A stretch of 64,000 bases of DNA from Chanos chanos (GCF_902362185.1 NC_044497.1:54317001-54381000), one strand, 5' to 3'; positions 38,106-50,391 are shown, numbered from the stretch's first letter. Notes: generated by a model not told the origin, from the sequence alone. Translations and numbers: made by a program.

Positions 38106-38890
38106 TTCTGTTTAACATGTTTAACAGTGTAACAAGTGACTCCGGTCTAATATAAGTGTTGAAGAAATATTCAGTGCCCTCTTTAATCAAACTTCACTCG
38201 TTCTAAGTAGTCAAACTGTGTTCGCTTCCCGTGAAACTGTATTATACTGAACTAAGTGGAAATTTGCATGAAATTCCTATACTTGGAATTCATGTGTGAC
38301 CTTACCCCAAACCTGCTGATGATACTTAGATGTCATTCACTAGGAGTGGTGGTGCACCCAGGCACCAGCAGCAATGGTAGGAGCATCCAATAACATGCAT
38401 GTCTTTAGCTGTGGGAGGAAACCCATGCAGGGGAAGACATGCAACATGTAAAGTCCATGCAGAGAGGACCCATAACCAGGGATCCAACTCAGAAACCGTT
38501 TTTTACTAAGTAACAACGCCAACTGCCCCACCATGATGCCTGAGTTTTTGCTAAACTGCTTTAGCAACCTAGTCATCAGTGAGTCATTTCAATTCAAAAA
38601 GATGCAGAAGGTATGGGTCACTGCTGATGCTTACAGGTGTGTTTGTTTATGAATTCATTCCAATTTCTGCCAGGTGCCTTGCTAATGTAGGCATGGTGGC
38701 CAAGTGGTGGTGTTTCAGGTTGCACTGTCCTTTGGGCCAGTTTCACATCTGTCAACTAAAGACCTTCTGGTATAGGTTGCTTTCATTCATTCATCTTCTA
38801 AGCTGCTTATCCCATTGCTCATTGGGCTGTCAAGTATTGGATTGTCAGGGGCTGGACTGTCAGGTGGTCTATAATATTACAATTACATGA

Positions 38891-38962
38891 GGGGATGTAG
38901 CTCAGTGGTAGAGCGCATGCTTTGCATGTATGAGGTCCTGGGTTCAATCCCCAGCATCTCCA
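38891..38962 (+). tRNA. tRNA-Ala(UGC), copy 3
   Basis: Full consensus gene. Its 5' flank (ATTACAATTACATGA) belongs to neither common flank class. Confidence 0.94.
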
Positions 38963-39707
38963 TTAATTTCAATAAGTGCTATGATGCCCATGATGTGTTC
39001 TGAGTCGTTATCAATGCCTTTACAACTCAGTCGTCACTGACCAAGTGTTCAGATGCTTATGCACCACTGAGTACTTATAAGTCATTTCACATTCAATTTT
39101 TTTCCAACTCTTAAATGTTTTTGTTTTCCAGTTCTAATTCAAATTCCAATTCTTCAATTGAATTTGAACTGGTGAATTCATTCACAAGATACCTGGGATT
39201 TTGCCAAACTGCAATACCCTATATTCATCAGTGAGTCTTTTAAAGAAAAAAAAACGCAGACCTGTTTAGGTGCAGGTACCTCCAGACTCTGGACTCCACA
39301 GAACCAGTCTGAGTTTTAGTGTTTCACAGAGATCAGTCTTTGTATCATTTCATGGCTTTGAAACTGGTGAATTCATTCACAAATTGACCCCCAACCCTGA
39401 TGGATAACCTGGAAGTGAGATGTGGTTTAACTGGAAGGGATGGAGACACAACCTCAACATTCTGGCTGTGTCTTGCTTATCATAGTCATGTTGCAAGAAC
39501 TTTGATGCCTGACTATTTGTTGCACTGCTGTACCCACTGCTGATCAGTATTTCAAGAACAGTTTCATTCCTGCAAACTAGGGACCTCTTAGTATGTGTTG
39601 GCACCTTTATTTAAAAGTAAAAGGGTCCAAATAAACTGTAGATTGGAAGTAAAGTTTCAGATTGTCTGTACTGTGGATTTTGTGTTCCCTTGAGCACTGG
39701 AATCTGT

Positions 39708-39779
39708 GGGGATGTAGCTCAGTGGTAGAGCGCATGCTTTGCATGTATGAGGTCCTGGGTTCAATCCCCAGCATCTCCA
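39708..39779 (+). tRNA. tRNA-Ala(UGC), copy 4
   Basis: Full consensus gene with a diverged type A 5' flank (CTGTGGATTTTGTGTTCCC). Confidence 0.94.
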
Positions 39780-39866
39780 TTTGAAGTGTGCACCATTGGT
39801 GTTGTCTACCTGCTTATTGGAATGAACTAGGTTCACAGTTCATTTGAAAAATTTGTTACCCTAGAT

Positions 39867-40060
39867 CAGTGATTCTCAACTGCAGTCCTGAGGGCCCCCT
39901 GTCCTCCATGTCTTTGGTTTAAGTCTTCATTATCACAGTTAATTGAGCTAATCAAGGGCTTGACGATTAATTGATCAGTGGAATCAGGAGTGTCAGTCCC
40001 TCATAATGAAAAGTTAAAATAAAGACGTGCAGGACATGGGGGCCCACAGGACTGGAGTTG
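39867..40060. mobile_element. hAT-like MITE with perfect 8-bp flanking repeat
   Basis: The left end is CAGTGATTCTCAACTGCAGTCCTG and the right part, reverse-complemented, is CAACTCCAGTCCTG, so the inverted ends agree apart from about 10 outermost bases missing on the right. CCCTAGAT occurs on both sides (39859-39866, 40061-40068). A left fragment of a second copy lies at about 37,480-37,535. Non-coding. Confidence 0.7.
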
Positions 40061-40517
40061 CCCTAGATGCAAAACAGGCAAAGTGAACTGTTAATGACTG
40101 GGGGAAACTGAAAAGCCCTGTGGTAACTAACTTAAGGATCCAGCTGATTTACAGGGATCCCAAATCACCACCCTCTGATTTAAGATAACACTAAGACACC
40201 CAGTTTCAATCATTCTTGTAATTATATTGTTGTTGTTACTCCGTTTGGATTTATGTAGTGATTATTATTGTGTTACCATTTTAGATGTTGTGTGCTGCCA
40301 CCAAAATGCGTCTCTTCAAACCATTTTCACGTGTCGGTGATGGGGGCGCTGCCGTTCCGTTAAAGACGCAGACACAGAGTATGGACGTGACATGGGTGTT
40401 TTATGCTGTAGAGGAAAAAAAACAGTCCACGTGCCTGTGAGTAAAAAGTTCAACATTTCCAAAGTTTGTTATTGTCTGCTCTGTTGACTTTATAGATGCT
40501 GCAAGCCTCAAAGCAGT

Positions 40518-40589
40518 GGGGATGTAGCTCAGTGGTAGAGCGCATGCTTCGCATGTATGAGGTCCTGGGTTCAATCCCCAGCATCTCCA
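40518..40589 (+). tRNA. tRNA-Ala(CGC), copy 5
   Basis: Full consensus gene. It lies just after a duplicated 260-bp segment also found at 37,541-37,801, where no tRNA follows directly. Confidence 0.94.
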
Positions 40590-40599
40590 CTCACTGTAA

Positions 40600-40730
40600 C
40601 TCATCAGTGGTGCTTTTTACCTGATTTAATCAAGCGCATGTTCATCACACTTGTCAGGTGTGTTTGGAGCAAGGATAGATAGAAGATATGCAGAGCAGGG
40701 GTCCCCCAGGGGCAGGATTGAGAACCACTG
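40600..40730. mobile_element. right part of hAT-like MITE (TCTTATGC site family)
   Basis: Ends GGATTGAGAACCACTG and is followed by TCTTACGC, the same spacer site as the complete copies. The left end is lost. Confidence 0.65.
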
Positions 40731-41169
40731 TCTTACGCAGTGGGAGAAATCCCATGCAGAGAGACCACTCTACAGAGGACTTTGCCAAGCCACAATACCC
40801 TATGTTCATCAATGAGTCTTTAAAAAAAAAAATAGCAGGCCAGTTTAGGTGCAGGTCACTCCAGACTCTGGAGTCCACAGAACCAGTCTGAGTCTTTAGA
40901 TCATTTCATGGTTTTGATAAACACAGATGCTGATCGCCTCAAACCTCACCCACACATGTGGTACTGAGTGTTTTTTGGCAGTATAGTTCTCTGTCAGACA
41001 TATACTGAATCTCAGACCTTCAGATGACCAAATGCCACTTGACATTGTAGTTATAGTAAGGTTCACCAGTGATGTCAGTGTTTGAATCTGTAATGAATGG
41101 AGGAGAGCAGGTCTGCTTATACTGTATTAAAGTGTCTGAATGATCTCCATTTTATGCTCCCTTTATTGT

Positions 41170-41275
41170 CAATATATGCGAGTCTTAATATAAATGCACG
41201 GGTTGAAGTTGGCACAAGTGCAATTTCGTTGTGCTTGCACAATGACAGTAAAGTTCTTGAATCTTGAATCAAAAG
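41170..41275 (+). repeat. retroposon 3'-end-like module
   Basis: GCAATTTCGTTGTGCTTGCA, then CAATGACAGTAAAGTTCTTG and a GAATCTT repeat, a typical fish non-LTR 3' tail. Related longer copies occur at 42,517-42,800 and 43,790-44,040, spread by unit duplication. Confidence 0.5.
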
Positions 41276-41697
41276 GAAATCTTTTTTTAAGCTCTTAAAT
41301 GTTTTTTTCCAGTTCCATAACTGGGAGGGGCGGAGACACATCCTTTGGGCGTCTCCATGGGTTTCACACAATTCACACAATGAGGCAGAAGATTGATGCT
41401 CACCTTTCATGTCATTGAAGGGAGAAGGCATTTTGTTGGGGAATGAGGGAGATTCCATCCCCCTTGTTAGCAAAATGATCAAAATGCATCCCCCTTGTGT
41501 TAACCTGCCATCCCCCTATATACTCTATAGAGTAATGTCAGTGACTATTGGGCTAGCCCCCTGGAAGTGAAATGTGGTTTAATTTGGGAGGGGTGGAGAC
41601 ACAACCTCAACATCCTGGCTGTGTCTCACTTATCAGATTCAGGTTGCAAGAACTTTGATGCCTGGCTTAGATAATTGAGGACTGACTGGAAATACAA

Positions 41698-41761
41698 TTT
41701 ACAATTTAGCATTTAGCAGACGCTTTTAGCCAAAGCGACTTACAATCAGTGCATCAGCCAG
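41698..41761 (-). mobile_element. 64-bp L2-type 3' tail insertion with target duplication
   Basis: Contains GCAGACGCTTTTAGCCAAAG then CGACTTACAA, the conserved 3' end of fish L2 elements read on the opposite strand. ATACAA flanks both ends (41692-41697, 41762-41767), and sister units have the uninterrupted spacer (GGAAATACAAACCACTAGC). A very 5'-truncated L2 or a SINE sharing the L2 tail. Confidence 0.7.
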
Positions 41762-41837
41762 ATACAAACCACAAGCTCGCCAAAATTTCGTATTTTCTAT
41801 GCTGCGGATTTTATGCTCACTTGAATACTGACACTGT

Positions 41838-41909
41838 GGGGATGTAGCTCAGTGGTAGAGCGCATGCTTCGCATGTATGAGGTCCTGGGTTCAATCCCCA
41901 GCATCTCCA
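41838..41909 (+). tRNA. tRNA-Ala(CGC), copy 6
   Basis: Full consensus gene, type A flank. A T5 run about 30 nt past the end (ACTACTTTTTAAG) is the nearest canonical Pol III stop; most sister units have lost it (ACTACTTCTTAAG). Confidence 0.94.
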
Positions 41910-41986
41910 TTTAGTATGGCTTGCAGTCTGTAAAACTACTTTTTAAGTCTTTCCCTGTAGTGCACATAACTATCAGTGTCTTATGT

Positions 41987-42154
41987 CAGTCTTTCTCAAT
42001 CCTGCTCCTGGGGGACCCCTGCTCTACCTACCTGGTTGAACTCATCAGTGGCACTTTTGATTGGCTGAGCACACCTGATTTAATCAAGAGCATGTTAATC
42101 ACACTACTGAGGTGTTCAGAGCAAGGATAGATAGAAAATATGCAGAGCAGTGGT
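41987..42154. mobile_element. hAT-like MITE, 3'-truncated copy
   Basis: Begins CAGTCTTTCTCAATCCTGCT and matches the complete copies up to the GCAGAGCAG region, then is replaced by another spacer module. Confidence 0.65.
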
Positions 42155-43251
42155 CCAGTTTAGGCACAGGTCACTCCAGACTCTGGAGTCAACAGAACCA
42201 GTTTTAGTGTTTCACAGAGATCAGTCTTTGTATCATTTCATGGCTTTGATAAATATAGATGCTGATTGCCTCAAACCTCACCCACACATCTGGTACTGGG
42301 TGTTTCTTGGCAGTATAGTTCTCTGTCAGCTATACACTGAATATCCGACCTTCAGATGACCAAATGCCACTTGACGCCCTAAAAGCAGCATTGCACTTAT
42401 TGTAAGGTTCACCAGTGATGTCAATGTTTGAATCTGTAATGATTGGAGGAGAGCAGGTCTGCTTATACTGTATTAAAGTGTCTGAATGATGTCTGAATGA
42501 TGTCCATGGCAACATAAGCCTGTATTTTACAATGCCATTATTTCTACCCTTAATAAATTGTATTTCATACTTTACATTGTTTATATTTTGTACTTATTGC
42601 TTAGATTCTTAGATTCTACTTTTTATCACTAATATTAATGTTTCTTGTTTTACTGCTGATGTTTTATATTTATATTTTTTATATTTCTTACCCTTTTTTT
42701 GTAAATATGTGTGAATCGTAATGCACCGATTGAGGCTGGCACAGTTGCAATTTGATTGGGTTTGCACAATGACAGTAAAGTTCTTGAATCTTGAATCTAA
42801 AAGAAATTTTTTCAAACTCTTAAATGTTTTTCCTGTTCCATAATCGGGAGGGGCGGAGACACATCCTCAACCTCCTGGCTGTGCCGTGCTTGTCAGACAC
42901 ATGTTACAAGAACTTTGATGCCTGACTATTTGCTGCACTGATGAACCCTTTGCTGATCAGTATTTCAAGAACAGTTTCACTCCCGCAAACTAAAGACCTC
43001 TTGGTATGTGTTGGTACCTTCATTTACAAGTAAAAGGATCAAAGAACTCCAGTTATCTTTGGGTTTCTGCATGGGTTTCACACAGTTCATTAATGATGTA
43101 CAAGACGCACACCTGTCATGTTATTGAAGGGAGATTACAGTTTCCCTTTTACTCTATGGAGGTTCATTATTTCATGAATGAACTTTGAGAAAAATCCAAA
43201 TGTACTGCCTGTGCATTGTCTCCCGACTGGACATTATTTCTTTCCATCTGT

Positions 43252-43323
43252 GGGGATGTAGCTCAGTGGTAGAGCACATGCTTTGCATGTATGAGGCCCT
43301 GGGTTCAATCCCCAGCATCTCCA
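43252..43323 (+). tRNA. tRNA-Ala(UGC), copy 7
   Basis: Complete gene, type B flank. Differs by A26 and GGCCC for GGTCC in the variable region. Confidence 0.92.
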
Positions 43324-43400
43324 TTCACTATGGCTTGCAGTCTGTAAAGCTACTTCTTAAGTCTTTCCCAATAGTGCATATAACTATCAGTGTCTTATGT

Positions 43401-43456
43401 CAGTCTTTCTCAATCCTGCTCCTGGGAGACCCCTCTTCTGCCTACCTGGCTGAACT
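43401..43456. mobile_element. hAT-like MITE, short left fragment
   Basis: First about 56 bp of the same MITE, broken at GCTGAACTCA. Confidence 0.6.
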
Positions 43457-44249
43457 CAGAACCAGTCTGAGTTTTACTGTTTCACAGAGATCAGTCTTTG
43501 TATCATTTCATGGCTTTGATAAACACAGATGCTGATCGCCTCAAACCTCACCCACACATGTGGTACTGAGTGTTTTTGGCAGTATAGTTCTCTGTCAGTC
43601 ATATACTGAATCTCAGACCTTTGGGTGACCAGATGCCACTTGACACTGTAAAAACAGCATTGCACTTATTGTAAGGTTCACCAGTGATGTCACTGTTTGA
43701 ACCTGTAATGAATGGAGGAGAGCAGGTCTGCTATGCTGCATTAAAGTGTCTGAATGATCTCCATGGTAACATAGGCCTGCATTTCACAATGTCATTATTT
43801 CTACCCTGGATAAATTCTCGTTTATACTTTACATTGTTTATATTTCATACTTATTGCTTAGATTCTGTAGTTTTTTATCACTGATATTTATCTTTCTTCT
43901 TATATTACTGACATTCTGTATGTATATTTTTCATATTTTTTACTTTTTTTTGTAAATATGCATGAGTCTTAATATAAATGCACTTGTTGAAGTTGGCACA
44001 TCTGCAGTTTCGCCAATGGCAGTGATGTTCTTGAATCTGCCAATGGCAGTAATGTTCTTGAAACTCTTAATTTTTTTTCCAGTTCCATAATTGGGAGGGG
44101 CGGAGACACATCCTCAACATCCTGGCTGTGTCTTGCTTATCAGAGTCATGTTACAAGAACTTGACTATTTGCTGCGCTGATGAGCCCTTTGCTGATCAGT
44201 ATTTCATTGTGCATTGTATCCCCACTGGTCATCATTGCTGCCTACGTAT

Positions 44250-44322
44250 GGGGATGTAGCTCCGATGGTAGAGCGCATGCTTTGCATGTATGAGGTCCTG
44301 GGTTCACTCCCCAGCATATCCA
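44250..44322 (+). tRNA. tRNA-Ala(UGC)-like, copy 8, probably decaying
   Basis: 73 nt. The D loop is altered and one base longer (CGATGGTA), the T loop is TTCACTC and the acceptor 3' side CATATCC breaks pair 4:69, though G3:U70 is kept. Type B flank. Function doubtful. Confidence 0.7.
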
Positions 44323-44577
44323 TTAATTTGAATTAATTTCAGCGAATTTTCCCCACATCTGCATGGGCCGTTACCCCTATCGGTGCTTTAATTCAAAAAG
44401 AATATTAAACTAAAGCCAACACAGAACTAACATGCATGTCTCCTGTGTTTATAGTTCATATAAATTTATAGTGAGTGAAATAATTAAGGACTGATTGGAA
44501 GGAAAAACCTCAAGCTCTCCAAAAGTTCAGATTTTTCTACACTGCGGATTTTATGCTCCCTTGAATACTGACACTGT

Positions 44578-44649
44578 GGGGATGTAGCTCAGTGGTAGAT
44601 CGCATGCTTTGCATGTATGAGGTCCTGGGTTCAATCCCCAGCATCTCCA
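44578..44649 (+). tRNA. tRNA-Ala(UGC), copy 9, D-stem variant
   Basis: As consensus except GATC for GAGC in the D stem, which breaks one pair. Type A flank. Confidence 0.82.
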
Positions 44650-44997
44650 TTTGCTATGGCTTGCAGTGTATAAAGCATATAACTGCATCAGTGTCTTATG
44701 CAGTGGGAGGAATTCCATGCAAAGAAACTACACCACCCAAGACTTTGCTAAGCCGCAATACTCATCAGTGAGTCTTCAAAAAAGAAAACCAAAAAAGCGG
44801 GCCAGTGTAGATGCAAGTCACTCCAACATATTTCTGCTGGGTTTATAGTTTGCATAAATTTGTAGTCAGTAAAGATGCAAAATGGACAGAATAAACTGTA
44901 GATAATTGAGGACTGATTGGAAGTAACAACATGAAGCCCGCCAAAGTTTGAGATTGTCTGTGCAGCGGATTTTATGCTCCCTTGACTATGAAACTGT

Positions 44998-45069
44998 GGG
45001 GATGTAGCTCAGTGGTAGAGCGCATGCTTCGCATGTATGTGGTCCTGGGTTCAATCCCCAGCATCTCCA
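44998..45069 (+). tRNA. tRNA-Ala(CGC), copy 10
   Basis: Complete; single change in the variable region (TATGTGG for TATGAGG). Type A flank. Confidence 0.92.
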
Positions 45070-45594
45070 TTTAGTATGGCTTGCAGTCTATAAAACTACT
45101 TCTTAAGTCTTTCCCAACAGTGCATATAACTGCATCACTGTCTTATGCAGTGGGAGGAATCCCATGCAGAGAGATCACACTACCCAAGACTTTGCCAAGC
45201 CATAATACCCTATCAGTCAGTAAGTCTCTTCAAAAAGAAAAAGGCAGGCCAGTTTAGGTGCAGGTCACTCCAGACTCTGGAGTCAACAGAACCAGTCTGA
45301 GTTCTAGTGTTTCACAGAGATCAGTCTTTGTATCATTTCATGGCTTTGATAAACACAGACGCTGATCACATAAAACCTCACCCACACGTGGAAGTGAAAT
45401 GTGGTTAAATTTGGGAGGGGTGGAGACACAACCTCAACATCCTGGCTGTGTCTCACTTATCAGATTCAGGTTGCAAGAACTTTGATGCCTGACTTAGATA
45501 ATTGAGGACTGACTGGAAATACAAACCACTAGCTCGCCAAAATGTCATATTTTCTATGCTGCGGATTTTATGCTCCCTTGAGTACAGACGCTGT

Positions 45595-45666
45595 GGGGAT
45601 GTAGCTCAGTGGTAGAGCACATGCTTCGCATGTATGAGGTCCTGGGTTCAATCCCCAGCATCTCCA
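45595..45666 (+). tRNA. tRNA-Ala(CGC), copy 11
   Basis: Complete gene with A26. Type A flank. Last copy before the L2 LINE block. Confidence 0.93.
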
Positions 45667-46103
45667 TTTAGTATGGCTTACAGTCTATAAAACTACTTCT
45701 TAAGTCTTTCCCAACAGTGCATATAACTGCATCACTGTCTTATGCAGTGGGAGGAATCCCATGCAGAGAGACCACACTACCCATGACTTTTCTAAGCCAT
45801 AATACCCTATACTCATCAGTAAGTCTTTTCAAAAAGAAAAAGGCAGGCCAGTTTAGGTGTAGGTCACTCCAGCCTCTGGAGTCAACAGAACCAGTCTGAG
45901 TTCTAGTGTTTCACAGAGATCAGTCTTTGTATCATTTCATGTGTGGTACTGACTGTTTTTTGGCAGTATAGTTCTCTGTCAGACATATACTGAATCTCTG
46001 TCAGACATATACTGGATGCAGAAGGGAGAAGGCAATTAGTAGGGGAATGGGGATTGGGGGGGGGGGTGCCAGACCCCTTGCTCTGCACATTCTCCATCTC
46101 TCC

Positions 46104-46200
46104 CTACCTACCTGGCTGAACTCATCAGTGGCACTTTTGATTGGCTGAGCACACCTGATTTACTGAGGAGCATGTTAATAACACTGGTCAGGTGTGTTCG
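46104..46200. mobile_element. internal fragment of the hAT-like MITE next to the L2 block
   Basis: Matches the MITE from TACCTACCTGGCTGAACTCA to GGTCAGGTGTGTTCGG, then stops at the boundary with unrelated sequence leading to the LINE. Confidence 0.55.
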
Positions 46201-46309
46201 GGCTGATTTATACACCTGAGTCTAATCTACACTGTAGGTGCAGCGTGGGTTCTGCGTAGCCGCATGCCCTACTCCGCAGCCTGATGCGCACCTCCCCAGG
46301 AATATAGTT
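46201..46309. repeat. unclassified dispersed repeat fragment before the LINE
   Basis: GCTGATTTATACACCTGAGT followed by CGTAGCCGCATGCCCTACTC resembles a common fish DNA-element terminus. No second end found. Confidence 0.35.
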
Positions 46310-49300
46310 AGTGTGTGCATCATTTTCCAGTCAGATTGCTTCTCCTTCAGAGCAGGATCCTAGTAAGACGTTGCTTAATTTGCTTCAGTAGTCGCGATTT
46401 CTGGTTTCTCTCTTGTCTCTGTTGCGTGTTATCTGCCTTAGTAGCCGTGATTTCTGTTTGCTGTGTGTACTCTGTTGTCGTTTCACCGTATATATAACTT
46501 ACTTCGTGCTAGATTCTTTCAGGGTTTGCTTTACCTTAGGTTCTCTGTCAGTTTAGAACTGTGTTCTCTGTCTGGTAGCGTCGCTGGTTTATTTTACTAG
46601 GGAGTTTGTGTTGAATTCTTGTCGCGTCAGCTGTTGAGTTGCTGATTTGCATTTGTTTGTTACTCTCGGCCACAGCCAATTTACGCTTTGTTCTGAGGGG
46701 GCGGGGCTGTAGCCAGCCCTTAAGCCATGAACACTGTAGTCACAGGACTCATTAGTAATAGTGCTTCCGCAGAGTGGCAGCTGTAGTGGCAGCTGTAGCA
46801 GTCTCGTCTCCCTTGTCTCGTCGGACGAAGATTCGGTCGGACTAAGACGAGGGAGTCTACCTGTGGGAGTCCACCAAGGAAGGACAACGAGGAAGCTGAG
46901 ACAACTACTGCCTGTCTGCCGGACCCTCAGTGATTTAATTCCCATTTGTTTATCTGTGTAATTGTGCTTCTACCCTACCTCTGTCCCTCTCACACTAATC
47001 ATGTGTCATCTCACTATTCCTGTTCGAGTTTCTTCTCGCACTCTTTGCAGGTGGCGGCCGCTGCATCCTTGTGGACGCAACCTGTCTAACCTCATCCACC
47101 CGCCACACTCTGCTGACACTACTGCTGTCATTTCAGGTGGCCTATGGAACTGCCAGTCAGCGGTACAGAAGGCTGACTTCATCACTTCCCAAGCCTCAAT
47201 GCTGTCCCTGCACTTTCTGGCCCTCACTGTGACGTGGATCAGGCCGGAGAACACGGCCACTCCTGCCGCTCTCTCCACTGCTTTTTCCTTCTCCCACACC
47301 CCCAAATCCTCGGGGAGGGGTAGGGGAACTGGCTTCCTGATCTCCCCGTCATGGAGCTTCCGAGAAACCTCTCTCCCTTCTATCTCTCCCACATCCTTTA
47401 AATTTCATGCTGTTTCTGTTTCCTCCTCTTATAAACTACACATGACTGTTCTCTACCGCCCTCCAGGCCCTCTGCAGGCATTCCTGGACAAACTGGACAC
47501 CCTCCTCAGCTCCTTCCCTGAGGACGGCACTCCCATCCTGCTGCTTGGAGACTTCAACCTTCCGCTGAATTCTACTCAGTCTGATGGCCTACTCTCCCTC
47601 CTTCAGTCCTTTGACTTTACCCTCGCGGAGTCCCCTGCAACGCAAAAGGGTGGCAATCAACTGGACCTTGTCTTCACAAGAGGCTGCCAAGTTCCTGATC
47701 TCACAGTCACACCGCTCCACGCCTCAGATCACTTCTTCATGTCTTTCTCTCTCTCGATCTCACCCTCCCTGAAATCCTCTGCTCCCACGCTGCCAGTCTC
47801 AGCTAGGTGCAACCTTCGCACCCTCTCCTCTAGCACCTTCTCTTCTATGGTCTGTTCCTCTCTCCCATCTGTGGAAGCCTTCTCACTTCTTCCCGTGGAG
47901 GAGAAATCCTCTACAGTCCTCTCCGCACTGGCGTCCTCCCTGGACACCCTCTGCCCCCCTGTCACCAAGCCGGCTCGCCTCTCCGCTCCCAGTCCCTGGT
48001 TAGCTGATAGCATTCGTGCTGACAGAGCCAAACTTCACGCGGCTGAACGGAGATGGCGGAAATCAAGATCCCTCAATGACCTATCCTACTACCACTCTCT
48101 TCTTTCTTCTTTCTCCTCTACCCTGTCCTCTGCCAAATCTGCCTTCTTCCACTCCAGGATCAACTCTGCCTCTTCAAACACCCGCAAACTCTTCTCCACC
48201 TTCTCTTCCCTCCTCTCTCCTCCTCCTCCTCCTCCTCCTCCCCCTCCTCCTCCCTCATCCCTATCTGCAGATGACTTTGTCTCCTTCTTTGAGAAGAAGA
48301 TCAAAGGCATCTGCGACTCCCCCCCCCCTCCCCACTGACTCTGAAGCTTTCCTACTTATCAAATCCCATCGTCCTACTACCTGTCCTCTAGACTCCATCC
48401 CCTCCCCTCTCTTTCAGGCCATCTCGGACGACATCCTGCCCTTCATCTCATCCTTGATCAACAGCTCCCTGTCTACTGGCACAGTTCCTTCTGCCCTGAA
48501 GAGGGCATGGGTCAAGCCACTGCTTAAGAAGCCCACTCTAGACCCAACTGATGTCAGTAGCTACCGTCCAGTCTCTCTCCTACTGTTTCTGTCCAAAACC
48601 CTGGAACGTGCAATATATAACCAACTCTCTCCATATCTTCTCCAGAACAATCTCATGGATCAGAACCAATCTGGATTCAAAGCCGGCCACTCCACCGAGA
48701 CGGCCCTCCTTGCTGTCTCGGAGGAGCTCCACTTGGCCAGAGCAAAGTCTCTCAGCTCTGTCCTCATACTCCTAGACCTCTCCGCAGCATTTGACAAGGT
48801 CAACCATCAGATTCTCCTCTCATCCCTTGCTGGGCTGGGCTTCGCGGGTTCTGCACTCGCATGGTTTAAGTCCTACCTGTCTGACCGTTCCTACCAGGTC
48901 TCTTGGAGGGAATCGGTCTCCTCCCCCCGCCCTTTCCACACAGGAGTCCCACAAGGTTTGGTACTTGGTCCACTCCTCTTCTCTCTCTCGTCTCTCTTAC
49001 CACTGCTACGCTGATGATACACAGCTGTTCTTCTCCTTCCCCCCCTCTGACTCTCAGGTTCAGCCTCGTATCGCAGCCTGCTTAGCTGACATCGCCTCCT
49101 GGATGTCCGCGAACCACCTCAAACTCAACCTGGAGAAAACGGAGCTTCTGTTTTTTCCTGCAAAGAACTCCCCAACGATTGACACTGCAATCACCATCGA
49201 GGGATCTGTGGTGTTCCCCACCACAGCAGCCAAAAACCTTGGCGTAACCCTCGATAACCAGCTGACCTACTCTGGTCACATTGCGGCAGTCACTCGATCC

Positions 49301-49745
49301 TGCAGATTCTCCCTATACAATGTCAGGAGAACCCGCCCATTCCTCACACAACAGGCGACCCAGCTCCTGGTCCAAGCGCTTGTCATCTCCTGCCTGGACT
49401 ACTGCAACGCTCTACTGGCTGGCTGGCTTACCGACCTGCGCCATCAGGCCGCTCCAGCTCGTACAGAACGCCGCTGCAGGCCTGGTATTCAACCTCCCTA
49501 AGCACTCTCACGTCAGTCCACTGCTTACTGCGCGCCAATGACTTCCGGTAGCTGCCCGCATCCAATTCAAGACACTGGTACTGGCCTACCAGGCCACAAG
49601 AGGCTCCGCACCATCATACCTTCGGTCCCTAATAACTCCGTATACCCCTACTAGAACCCTCAGCTCTACGACCTCTGGTCAGCTGACGGTCCCCTCACTT
49701 CGGGAACCCGGCAGCCGCTACTCCCGACCACGCCTCTTCTCCACC
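46310..49745 (+). mobile_element. L2/CR1-group LINE, endonuclease plus reverse transcriptase, broken
   Basis: Non-LTR retrotransposon. About 46,962-48,330 encodes an APE-type endonuclease (YRPPGPLQAF, LLLGDFNLPLN, DLVFTRGC, ASDHFF) preceded by a likely 5' leader, and about 48,330-49,500 the reverse transcriptase (YRPVSLL, motif A LLDLSAAFDKVNH, motif B GVPQG, motif C YADDTQLF, then the thumb). The reading frame changes twice, near the C-run at 48,320 and near 48,980-49,010 where about 15 residues between LLFSL and YHCYADD are missing; a further shift follows 49,440. The 3' UTR and tail are absent, ending at 49,745 in array spacer. Inactive. Confidence 0.88.
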
Positions 49746-50240
49746 CTGTTTTTTTCCAGTTCCATAACTGGGAGGAGCGGAGAAACATCCTTTGGGCGTC
49801 TGCATGGGTTTCACACAATGAGGCAGAAGACTGATGCACACCTTTCATGTCACTGAAGGGAGAAGACATTTTTTAGGGGAATGAGGGAGATGCCATCCCC
49901 CTTGTTAGCAAAATGACCAAAATGCATCCCTTGTGTTAACCTGCCATCCCCCTATATACTCTATAGAGTAATGTCAGTAACTATTGGGCTAGCCCCCCTG
50001 TCAAAAAATAACAAACCACCTACTGGGCATAACCTGGAAGTGAAATGTGGTTTAGTTTGGGAGGGGTGGAGACACAACCTCAACATTCTGGCTGTGTCTC
50101 ACTTATCAGATTCAGGCTGCAAGAACTTTGATGCCTGACTTAGATAATTGAGGACTGACTGGAAGTACAAACCGCTAGCTCTCCAAAATTTCAGATTTTC
50201 TATGCTGCGGATTTTATGCTCCCTTGAATACTGACACTGT

Positions 50241-50312
50241 GGGGATGTAGCTCAGTGGTAGAGCGCATGCTTTGCATGTATGAGGTCCTGGGTTCAATCC
50301 CCAGCATCTCCA
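50241..50312 (+). tRNA. tRNA-Ala(UGC), copy 12
   Basis: Full consensus gene, type A flank. First copy after the L2 LINE block. Confidence 0.94.
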
Positions 50313-50391
50313 TTTAGTATGGCTTGCAGTCTATAAAGCTACTTCTTAAGTCTTTCCCAACAGTGCATATAACTGCATCAGTGTCTTATGC

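Noticed and set aside
47006-48031. Minus-strand open frames in the LINE
   Set aside because: Shadows of the endonuclease coding sequence.
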